Shown here: positions 1 to 5,385 of the stretch, in pieces
Layout: each line of letters begins with the position of its first letter
Numbering within the stretch: position 1 is the stretch's first letter
Assembly: GCA_945869355.1 (NCBI GenBank)
Contig: CAMBPA010000119.1
Span: 1 to 5,385 of the forward strand
Direction of reading: 5' to 3'
From: Bordetella parapertussis
Lineage (GTDB): Bacteria; Pseudomonadota; Gammaproteobacteria; Burkholderiales; Burkholderiaceae_B
Length of the DNA: 5,385 nucleotides
Made by a program: the position numbers and the translations under genes
Notes under the pieces: model-generated
Told to the model about the DNA's origin: nothing
Database searches by the model: none
Seen by the model: the letters and a program-made list of their open reading frames with translations, nothing else

Positions 1-227
1 AGTTTCTGATGAGTGCGCCCGAGCGCGTGCATTCCAGGACCCAAATGCTTGATCAGGTTTGGGGTAATGAAGTCTTTATTGAAGAGCGGACCGTCGATGT
101 GCATATTCGCAGACTCAGAGTCGCGTTGGCCGTCGCGAAATGTGATGCCTATATTGAAACTGTTCGAGGAGTCGGTTATCGTGCAACGAGAACACCGAGT
201 CCAATCGCGGACGGTGATCGATCTTAG
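1..227 (+). CDS. phoB: Phosphate regulon response regulator PhoB, C-terminal fragment
   Basis: This is the 3' end of an OmpR/PhoB-type response regulator; the receiver domain and the start of the DNA-binding domain lie left of the window. The frame is open from base 3 and ends with TAG at 225-227. About 74 residues are visible, covering the second half of the winged-helix domain. The stretch [16 protein letters not shown] matches the helix and turn before the recognition helix, [11 protein letters not shown] is the recognition helix typical of PhoB, and [10 protein letters not shown] is the C-terminal wing hairpin. PhoB, once phosphorylated by PhoR, binds Pho boxes and activates phosphate-scavenging genes. 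A short hydrophilic tail ([11 protein letters not shown]) follows the wing. phoR starts 27 bases downstream on the same strand, which separates PhoB from generic OmpR-family members. The family is certain; PhoB itself is very likely. Confidence 0.9.
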   Translation, partial: FLMSAPERVHSRTQMLDQVWGNEVFIEERTVDVHIRRLRVALAVAKCDAYIETVRGVGYRATRTPSPIADGDRS

Positions 228-239
228 CCAGAGTCGCTC

Positions 240-245
240 GGAGAG
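240..245 (+). promoter_or_regulatory. Ribosome binding site of phoR (GGAGAG)
   Basis: GGAGAG lies 9 bases before ATG at 255. The longer open frame could begin at TTG 246, but that codon directly abuts this site with no spacing. The site therefore favours ATG 255. Confidence 0.65.
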
Positions 246-254
246 TTGTGTGTA

Positions 255-1559
255 ATGTCAGCAGCTACAGGGCGCTTTATCCTTATTCTCGGTACCTCTC
301 TTGCGTTTGGGCTCTTGGGAGGCCATTTGTTGGGGGAGTGGGGAGCATATCTGCTAGGTAGCATCCCGCTGATTTTCCCCTTGGCATACTCCTACTACAA
401 CCTGCAGCGCTTGCAGGATAATCCTGCGACGACAGATGATCAGTCGCTGCCTGCTTTAGGTCTTTGGGGTGAGGTGTTTACACAGCGCCACCGCGTGCTC
501 AAAGAGATGCGGAATCGTATCCAGGCCATCGAACGACAACACGATCGTTTTATTCAAGGCTTTCAGGCTTCACCTAACGGCGTCATCATGCTGGATGCGC
601 AGAATCAAGTGGAGTGGTGTAACTCAAGCGCTGAACGGTTTTTTGGCCTGAGTTTTGAAAAAGATGCGAAGCAGAGCATCACACATCTCGTTCGTCATCC
701 AGAGTTTGTGGGGTACTTGAGCGAGGCAGAATTTGATAGCCCTATCGTGATTGAACGTATGGGGGTCGCTGCCAACTTAACCGTGGTCGTGCAGGTATTC
801 CCTTTTGCAGATAATCAGTCCTTGCTGTTGGCGCAAGACATTACAGACTTGCAGCGCACAGAGGCGATGCGTCGAGATTTCGTCGCCAATGTGTCGCATG
901 AGATTCGCACCCCGTTAACCGTTTTGATCGGTTTTCTAGAGACCATGCAGTCGATCGAATTGGCACCAGATCAGCAAAATCGATATCTGGATTTGATGAT
1001 GACGCAATCGCGTCGGATGAAAAACCTGGTCGAAGATTTATTGACGCTTGCGAAGCTTGAAGCGAACTCCAAAGTGGCGGCGTGTACTCCGTTTAATGTG
1101 GTGGCGGAAATGGGGGCCTTGCGCTCCGATGCAGAAGCGCTGTCTAAGGGGAAGCATTTCATTGATTTTACTGTTGACGCCACTCACCTGTTGAGGGGTG
1201 AGCAGCGTGAATTGCAGTCTGCATTTGGCAATCTTATTTCGAATGCGATTCGGTATACCCCGGAGGAGGGTTCGGTATCCGTGAAGTGGTCGGTTGGTGT
1301 CGACGGTTACGGTGAATTTTCGGTCACTGATACTGGGCCAGGCATTGATTCGGCTCATCTTGCACGACTGACCGAGCGCTTCTATCGCGTTGATGGAAGT
1401 CGTTCACGTGATACTGGCGGCACTGGTCTTGGGCTAGCGATCGTTAAACATATAGCGACGAGACATCACGCGCAGTTACAAATTGTGAGTACTCTCGGAA
1501 AAGGCAGCACGTTTACATTACGTTTTTCGCCAGAGCGCCTGGATGTTGTTGGCACTTAG
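255..1559 (+). CDS. phoR: Phosphate regulon sensor histidine kinase PhoR
   Basis: This inner-membrane sensor kinase autophosphorylates and passes phosphate to PhoB; in the characterised system it reads phosphate status through the Pst transporter and PhoU. The protein has 434 residues, close to E. coli PhoR (431). Two adjacent N-terminal membrane segments (about 8-26 and 29-48) leave almost no periplasmic loop, as is typical of PhoR. A PAS-like region follows at about 98-205. HisKA has the H box SHEIRTPLTV with the phospho-acceptor His215. The HATPase domain has the N box NLISNAIRYTP (Asn326 and Asn330), the G1 box DTGPGID from Asp359, the F box RFYRVD and the G2 box GGTGLGLAI from Gly388. 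All catalytic motifs are intact. ATG 255 was preferred to TTG 246 for its ribosome site. It follows phoB by 27 bases, so the two are probably an operon. Confidence 0.93.
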   Translation: MSAATGRFILILGTSLAFGLLGGHLLGEWGAYLLGSIPLIFPLAYSYYNLQRLQDNPATTDDQSLPALGLWGEVFTQRHRVLKEMRNRIQAIERQHDRFIQGFQASPNGVIMLDAQNQVEWCNSSAERFFGLSFEKDAKQSITHLVRHPEFVGYLSEAEFDSPIVIERMGVAANLTVVVQVFPFADNQSLLLAQDITDLQRTEAMRRDFVANVSHEIRTPLTVLIGFLETMQSIELAPDQQNRYLDLMMTQSRRMKNLVEDLLTLAKLEANSKVAACTPFNVVAEMGALRSDAEALSKGKHFIDFTVDATHLLRGEQRELQSAFGNLISNAIRYTPEEGSVSVKWSVGVDGYGEFSVTDTGPGIDSAHLARLTERFYRVDGSRSRDTGGTGLGLAIVKHIATRHHAQLQIVSTLGKGSTFTLRFSPERLDVVGT

Positions 1560-1564
1560 GTGCC
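1551..1564 (+). other. Short inverted repeat overlapping the phoR stop codon
   Basis: GGCAC, a TTAG loop and GTGCC form a perfect 5-bp hairpin spanning the phoR stop codon. No T-tract follows directly; the nearest run of five T begins at about 1598. It might help end transcription or stabilise the 3' end in the 42-base gap between convergent genes, but it does not meet the usual terminator criteria. Confidence 0.25.
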
Positions 1565-1601
1565 TCTAGCGAGCCTCATTGTGCGACAGAGGTTGAGATT
1601 T

Positions 1602-2840
1602 TTAGCGAACCAACACAGACGGTGACGCGGGGATGCTCCCAGGAATCTTATTTAACGTAATCAACTGGGACAGCAAGTCAATAACAATCCCAGAGTATCC
1701 CGCATTTGTTTTTGGAATTGAGTAGCGCTCCTCATCCGCGGTGACCTCATATAGCGCTGGTTGCATTGTGAAATTTTTTCGGAGGATGAGCAGCGAGTAG
1801 GGGTTCGGCTGGCTCGTATTTAGTTCCGAAAGTTTGGTAATTGGTGGGACCGAAACATAATAAGGTGGGTCTTGAGCTTGAGCCCGCACTAGTTGACCAA
1901 GAAAATCAAAAATATTTCTAGTTGAGCGCAAGCGAATAATCAGTTCCTTTGGATTGTCTTGTAGCTTAATAGAGGACGATCTTGAGGGGCCGGATTCAAG
2001 TTGTTTAGCCAAGGATCCCTTGCAGGTTAGCACCTCTTCCGTCAAGTCTAGTAATTCATAGTTTGAGAACCCGTCTTTGTTAATGCAAATGCGCGTCACT
2101 TTCTTTATCCGTGTGAGCTGATAAAGGTTCTGATCTGATCCCAACACTTTCTTGGCGCGCAATTGCATATTTTTTACTGTCTCTAGGTTATGGCTAATAC
2201 TTCTTTCGACAGCGTCGCGACGCATGGGTACGCCAATGGGGATTTCCTTGTTGATTTGCTCTGTCGTGATGCCCCATTGAATAAGCTGATATAGCTGTTT
2301 CTGGAATTCTGCGTAATCTGGGCGCGTTGGATTATTCAGATATATCTCTTTGCGTCCCTCAGCATCCGTCATTTCGATGGAGTCAACTACAAGTGTCAGC
2401 AATATCTCTTTTGGTATGTGGTCCGCCGTAAAGTAATGGATGGCGTCAACTGGAATTTGACTTAAAAATCCAGACATAAATGATGAATTGTCTAAGGATG
2501 CTTGGGTAAAGCTAAAAGAGTTGTTGGTAGTCAGACCCGCGCCATACCGTCCATCGGCGACGCTTTTTGACAGGAGGCCGGCGCTCAACGTGACGGACCC
2601 AGAGCCAATGACAGTCGGAATATCCAAAAAGCTCAAGGGTCGCTGCTGGGAGGCGCGAATAATATTGACGAGTATATTGTTAACTTGATATTTTTCGACC
2701 ACCTCGCCATAGGCTACCGACATTTCACTAAACCCTGGTTTTAATAGCGCGCATGATGAAAGACTTAAGGTCAGCAAGCAGCCACAAATGCGAGCTGAGA
2801 GCCCTTTGAGGCGAGGCCATTCATAAATTGTCGACTGCAT
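1602..2840 (-). CDS. Predicted outer-membrane lipoprotein of unknown function
   Basis: The protein has 412 residues, starting at ATG 2840 and ending in TAA. Its N-terminus is a lipoprotein signal: a basic n-region (R10, K12, R17), a hydrophobic core at about 18-27 and the lipobox LSSC with Cys30 as the lipidation site. Residue 31 is Ala, not Asp, so transport to the outer membrane is the default expectation. No further membrane segment is obvious. Only two other cysteines occur in the mature chain, Cys252 and Cys273, which could form a disulfide. Three stretches look like family signatures: VNNILVNIIRASQQRPLSF (about 53-71), RLRSTRNIFDFLGQLVRAQ (about 303-321) and the C-terminal LLSQLITLNKIPGSIPASPS (about 389-408). 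I recall similar motifs in uncharacterised proteobacterial proteins but know no function. The start lies 1 base after the upstream stop and has AAGGA 5 bases before it, so translational coupling is likely. Confidence 0.8.
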   Translation of the reverse strand: MQSTIYEWPRLKGLSARICGCLLTLSLSSCALLKPGFSEMSVAYGEVVEKYQVNNILVNIIRASQQRPLSFLDIPTVIGSGSVTLSAGLLSKSVADGRYGAGLTTNNSFSFTQASLDNSSFMSGFLSQIPVDAIHYFTADHIPKEILLTLVVDSIEMTDAEGRKEIYLNNPTRPDYAEFQKQLYQLIQWGITTEQINKEIPIGVPMRRDAVERSISHNLETVKNMQLRAKKVLGSDQNLYQLTRIKKVTRICINKDGFSNYELLDLTEEVLTCKGSLAKQLESGPSRSSSIKLQDNPKELIIRLRSTRNIFDFLGQLVRAQAQDPPYYVSVPPITKLSELNTSQPNPYSLLILRKNFTMQPALYEVTADEERYSIPKTNAGYSGIVIDLLSQLITLNKIPGSIPASPSVLVR

Positions 2841-2841
2841 G

Positions 2842-3459
2842 CTAATCCTTGAGTTTTGGCGGTACGAGTTGCAAGCTTTGTAGATGGTCGAGTTTTGTGT
2901 AGATAGTTTTTTTTATGTGCTCAGGCGGGCTTGCACCGGCCTCGTGCCCCTTGAGCTCGACATATTTGTGCTCTAGTGAGCGAATGGTTTCCAGGACATC
3001 ACTGATCAGCGCGTCGTGTGGGTCAGCAAGCAGCGGGTAAATGGCGAATACCAAACTATAGATTGACGACCCACCCGCGGAGCCAGGGTTGGGGTAGTTA
3101 GTCCTGAAAAGACTTTCTAAGGCCTGCGCGTACTCTGCATTCGTATTCGCGTTTCTGAGGAAAAATCGTAATTCTTCAACCCTGTCAGATACATTAAATT
3201 TTGTAGCTGTAATTTGGAGTCTAGTGGCCGTCCTCTCAACGGACTTTTGATGCTCACGTTGCAAAAGTGTCGCCATGCTAGAAAGTACAACTGAAGACAG
3301 TAGCCAAATACCGAGGTTGGAATTAAGAAATTTTAAAAGTCGGTCCCCAACTTTGTTGGCATCTTTAACAATCTCATTGGGTTTTGTAGGCTGTATTTGC
3401 GCGCGATAAATCTCCTCTAGGGCGATTTCCGCTTTTCTTGCGTCTGTTAATTCAGGCAT
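2842..3459 (-). CDS. Single-pass membrane protein of unknown function
   Basis: This is a 205-residue protein I do not recognise. The N-terminal part (1-46) is charged and probably helical. One membrane segment follows at about 47-67 (core GIWLLSSVVLSSMATLL), then a region rich in charge and predicted helix (QREHQKSVERTATR onward), a Gly/Ser-rich turn PNPGSAGGSS near the middle of the C-terminal part, and a helical C-terminus. Basic residues flank both sides of the membrane segment, so orientation is not clear from charge alone. There are no catalytic motifs or cysteines. The open frame extends upstream to 3561, but that would overlap the preceding gene by 80 bases. ATG 3459 (MPELTD) has AAGGA 8 bases upstream and lies 22 bases after the preceding stop. 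It sits between a CbiM-like membrane protein and a lipoprotein gene, which suggests a joint role at the envelope. Confidence 0.75.
   Translation of the reverse strand: MPELTDARKAEIALEEIYRAQIQPTKPNEIVKDANKVGDRLLKFLNSNLGIWLLSSVVLSSMATLLQREHQKSVERTATRLQITATKFNVSDRVEELRFFLRNANTNAEYAQALESLFRTNYPNPGSAGGSSIYSLVFAIYPLLADPHDALISDVLETIRSLEHKYVELKGHEAGASPPEHIKKTIYTKLDHLQSLQLVPPKLKD
2846..2850 (-). promoter_or_regulatory. Ribosome binding site of the lipoprotein gene (AAGGA)
   Basis: AAGGA on the minus strand lies 5 bases before ATG 2840 and inside the last codons of the upstream gene. It fixes the lipoprotein start, and its position explains how the two genes can be translated with a 1-base gap. Confidence 0.65.
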
Positions 3460-3467
3460 GTCTCGCG

Positions 3468-3472
3468 TCCTT
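3468..3472 (-). promoter_or_regulatory. Ribosome binding site deciding the start at 3459 (AAGGA)
   Basis: AAGGA on the minus strand stands 8 bases before ATG 3459. The alternative in-frame ATG at 3504 has no purine-rich site before it and lies inside the upstream coding region. Confidence 0.65.
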
Positions 3473-3481
3473 GAACAGAAA

Positions 3482-4171
3482 CTATCCGAATTGATGCTTT
3501 GCATTGAGCAATCGCGATTCAAAAAAACTGAGGCCCTGGAGTTGACGGACTCGTTTAGCACCCGCTAACAAGCAAAGGTCAAGGCATGATTCCAACACAA
3601 TCACACCAATGTAGGCGCCACCAAAGCTCAGGATGCTGGTGATGGTTGGGACACTAAAGCCTTGGCCGTAGATGGTCCAAAAAATCACCCAAGCCACGAC
3701 ACCAGCTTGGAAGGTTACCGACAACTTCAGTACTTGCTGGGAGGAAAGGTCTACATACGCCGTGCGTGGTGAAATGATGCGACGTGCGACATAATTTAGA
3801 GCGAATAACGGGAGCAGTAGGCTGGTGAGGTTCATTCCGAACTGGGGTAAGTCGGTCGGTGCAAAAAACAGACCTTGAATAAGCAGTCCAAGCGTCAAGC
3901 CGATCGCTGTCGGCCCCGCACCAAACAATAAAAATAAGCTGCTCCCCATAATCAGATGCACCTCTGATATGCCAACAGGGTGATGCCAGAATACTTCGAA
4001 GAAACAAAATACGAGAAAGGTCGCGATCACGCTTCGTTGAATCAGGGCTGACGTGCCCGAGGACTTGCGCGTATCAAGACAAGCCTTGATTGTCAAGCCG
4101 CACGCGACCGCGGACGTGACAACACTAAGTACTATTTTTGCGCCGTCGACTACGCCGGGTTCAATATGCAT
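3482..4171 (-). CDS. CbiM-like energy-coupling factor S component (Co/Ni-type), solitary
   Basis: This 229-residue integral membrane protein has about seven hydrophobic segments (roughly 11-31, 45-62, 72-88, 88-104, 112-129, 147-168 and 176-205). It begins MHIEPG; CbiM/NikM proteins need Met1 and His2 at the mature N-terminus to coordinate Co(II) or Ni(II). PVGISEVHLIMGSSL (65-79) aligns with the CbiM stretch PVPGGTSGHLLGGAL, putting His72 at the second metal-ligand position. LLIQGLFF (96-103) followed by FGMNLTSLLLP (111-121), and VLESCLDLCLLAG near the C-terminus, also fit the family. The frame stays open to 4234, but ATG 4171 is chosen because the MH terminus is functionally required, AGAGG lies 9 bases upstream, and the longer form would run into a terminator. 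No ATPase (CbiO), T component (CbiQ) or CbiN is encoded in the window. Metal transport is the family role; cobalt, nickel or another substrate cannot be settled here. Confidence 0.78.
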   Translation of the reverse strand: MHIEPGVVDGAKIVLSVVTSAVACGLTIKACLDTRKSSGTSALIQRSVIATFLVFCFFEVFWHHPVGISEVHLIMGSSLFLLFGAGPTAIGLTLGLLIQGLFFAPTDLPQFGMNLTSLLLPLFALNYVARRIISPRTAYVDLSSQQVLKLSVTFQAGVVAWVIFWTIYGQGFSVPTITSILSFGGAYIGVIVLESCLDLCLLAGAKRVRQLQGLSFFESRLLNAKHQFG

Positions 4172-4180
4172 GGATATCAG

Positions 4181-4185
4181 CCTCT
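4181..4185 (-). promoter_or_regulatory. Ribosome binding site of the CbiM-like gene (AGAGG)
   Basis: AGAGG on the minus strand is 9 bases before ATG 4171 and supports the MHIEPG start over the longer frame. Confidence 0.5.
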
Positions 4186-4211
4186 GTTCAATGCGGTTAG
4201 AAGAGAATACA

Positions 4212-4241
4212 ACAAAAAATGAGCATTCGATCAAGAATGCT
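4212..4241 (-). terminator. Rho-independent terminator of the MFS transporter gene
   Basis: On the minus strand AGCATTC, a 6-base loop TTGATC and GAATGCT form a perfect 7-bp hairpin (4241-4222), followed by CA and a run of six T (4219-4214), then GTT. It begins 3 bases after the MFS stop codon. The stem has only three G-C pairs, so strength may be moderate. Its position implies that the CbiM-like operon starts from its own promoter in the 40 or so bases that follow, or from read-through. Confidence 0.75.
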
Positions 4242-4244
4242 GGT

Positions 4245-5385
4245 TCAGTTGTTGCGGTGCTCCTGTGGAAGATCTCGCCATAACTTGGTGAGCAGGGTCG
4301 TCAAGACAAGGCACGTCGCAATCAGCCCAGCGGCACATAAAAAAACGTTTTGAAAGCCGTTGATGAATATTTGCTTCGGAAGCAGAGCCTCGGGGGTAGA
4401 CGAAGGTTCTGCCAGTTGTAGCACCAAGAGCCAAAACATTGCGCCGGATACTACACCCACCGTGCGGGTAAAAACGGTGATGCCGCCTGCGACGCCGCGC
4501 GCTTGACGAGGAAGGCTCGCAACAATCCAGTCTGCGTAGGCCACCTGAAACATCCCCAGTCCCAAACCATGAAGAAGCATTGAAAAGAAAATGAGGCCCC
4601 AGTTAGGCGTCTCGGACCAAAGCATGACGCAGATTAATCCGCACGTGCATAGCCAAGCCGCTGCATATGCGATGGCATTTGATCGCCAGTGCTTTGAAAC
4701 AACACCGGTCAGCATCGAGCCCAGCAGCGTGCCGATGGCCCAACTGCCTAAAACGATCCCTATCTGTTGCGAGGGCCAAGCTGCGATCGTGGAAAGATAG
4801 TACGGGACTAACAAGGGCACTGAGAAGGTCGATAGTTGTAAGACAGCGCTGACGATATTTATCCATAAGAAGCGCTGATCTTGTCGGCAGGTGTGAAACA
4901 GGAGTCGTAGCGTTGAGAGTTTTGTTTGCACAGCGGCTACGCTGCGGTGTCGCAAGTTGGCTGTGAGTCGTTGATTTAATAAAGGCAATAGGGCCAGCGC
5001 AATGAGCGCAATCGGGACTCTGAACCAATAGACACCAGGCCAATCCATCCAGGCAATCATCACACCGCCTATGAGTGGCGCAGCCACACTCGCAATCGCT
5101 GTCATGCTTCCGTAGAGCGACAACGCTCTGGTGCGCTGTGTTTCGTCATACAGAAAGGTCACGATCGCCGGCGCGCAAGACAGCGTTAACGCCATGGCGA
5201 TGCCTTGCAATACCCGTGCAGCGATGAGCCACGGATAGGTGGGGGCGAGGGCGCAAAGAGAGAGCGCAATAATCGCCAAGATGAGGCCAGCTCGGAAAAC
5301 CCTCAGATGGCCTAGCCTATCCCCCAGCGCGCCAAACCCGATGACCAGTACGCCGTAGGTCAACACGTAGGAGAACGGAATCCAG
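4245..5385 (-). CDS. Major facilitator superfamily transporter, N-terminus beyond the window
   Basis: This is an inner-membrane, probably proton-coupled, transporter or drug exporter. The frame is open to the right edge (5384), giving 379 visible residues that begin WIPFSYVLTYGVLVIGFGAL, the start of membrane segment 2. Segment 1 and the true start are therefore outside; the GTG at 5366 is internal. Motif A of the superfamily is present as GALGDRLGHLRVFRAG (fragment residues 18-33), and the motif C-like GSMTAIASVAAPLIGG in segment 5 suggests an antiporter. Eleven segments can be read in the fragment, split 5 and 6 by a basic central loop (NQRLTANLRHRSVAAVQTK), so the whole protein probably has 12. 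That argues against the 14-segment DHA2 layout despite a DHA2-like segment 2. The substrate cannot be inferred. The gene ends in TGA directly before a terminator. Confidence 0.88.
   Translation of the reverse strand, partial: WIPFSYVLTYGVLVIGFGALGDRLGHLRVFRAGLILAIIALSLCALAPTYPWLIAARVLQGIAMALTLSCAPAIVTFLYDETQRTRALSLYGSMTAIASVAAPLIGGVMIAWMDWPGVYWFRVPIALIALALLPLLNQRLTANLRHRSVAAVQTKLSTLRLLFHTCRQDQRFLWINIVSAVLQLSTFSVPLLVPYYLSTIAAWPSQQIGIVLGSWAIGTLLGSMLTGVVSKHWRSNAIAYAAAWLCTCGLICVMLWSETPNWGLIFFSMLLHGLGLGMFQVAYADWIVASLPRQARGVAGGITVFTRTVGVVSGAMFWLLVLQLAEPSSTPEALLPKQIFINGFQNVFLCAAGLIATCLVLTTLLTKLWRDLPQEHRNN

Noticed and set aside
13..255. Plus-strand 80-codon open frame overlapping the phoB end
   Set aside because: It is a shadow of phoB in another frame; the phoB frame gives a clear winged-helix sequence and this one gives no recognisable protein.
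971..1358. Minus-strand open frames of 70 and 106 codons inside phoR
   Set aside because: They lie opposite the HisKA and HATPase coding region, which holds all catalytic motifs; neither shows a domain or a ribosome binding site of note.
1562..1602. Possible terminator with CCTC/GAGG arms before TTTTT near 1598
   Set aside because: The stem is only 4 bp with an 11-base loop, and the T-run is several bases away, so it is too weak to call.
3460..3561. N-terminal extension of the single-pass membrane protein to 3561
   Set aside because: It would overlap the CbiM-like coding region by 80 bases, and a good AAGGA site supports the start at 3459.
4172..4234. N-terminal extension of the CbiM-like protein to 4234
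   Set aside because: It would start within the terminator hairpin and bury the MH terminus that binds metal in this family.
4591..5043. Several open frames on both strands inside the MFS gene
   Set aside because: They overlap a transporter reading frame with clear membrane segments and motif A; their translations show no domain.
5099..5106. CTGTCATG resembling a Pho-box half site
   Set aside because: It is a single half inside the MFS coding sequence with no second copy at the required spacing.

Overview
The window looks like chromosomal DNA from a Gram-negative proteobacterium. The PhoR sequence resembles betaproteobacterial (Burkholderiales-like) homologues, but that placement rests on recall of family sequences, not on a search. 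Coding is dense, spacers are short, and no RNA gene, insertion sequence, CRISPR array or integrase is visible. No gene-free stretch exceeds 300 bases; the longest is 73 bases.

Left part, plus strand (1-1559): the 3' end of phoB and a complete phoR, the response regulator and sensor kinase of the phosphate-starvation two-component system. They are separated by 27 bases and are probably co-transcribed. The pst/phoU genes that often accompany them would lie outside the window to the left, if present.

Middle part, minus strand (1602-4171): a three-gene cluster convergent with phoR. In transcription order it encodes a CbiM-like integral membrane protein (transition-metal S-component family, starting MHIEPG), a 205-residue protein with one membrane segment, and a 412-residue predicted lipoprotein. 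Spacings are 22 bases and 1 base, and the second and third genes each have an AAGGA ribosome binding site, so this is very probably one operon. I do not recognise a described function for the last two genes. No ECF ATPase or T component is encoded here, so the CbiM-like protein appears solitary. This operon is the least explained part of the window: proteins for the inner membrane, a single-pass membrane protein and a probable outer-membrane lipoprotein are made from one transcript.

Right part, minus strand (4245-5385): the major part of an MFS transporter, cut by the right edge so that the first membrane segment is missing. A clear Rho-independent terminator (about 4212-4241) sits 3 bases after its stop codon. 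It separates the transporter from the cbiM-like operon, which therefore probably has its own promoter in the short spacer.

Three starts were moved downstream of the longest open frame (phoR to 255, the CbiM-like gene to 4171, the single-pass membrane protein to 3459), using ribosome binding sites and, for CbiM, the essential MH N-terminus.
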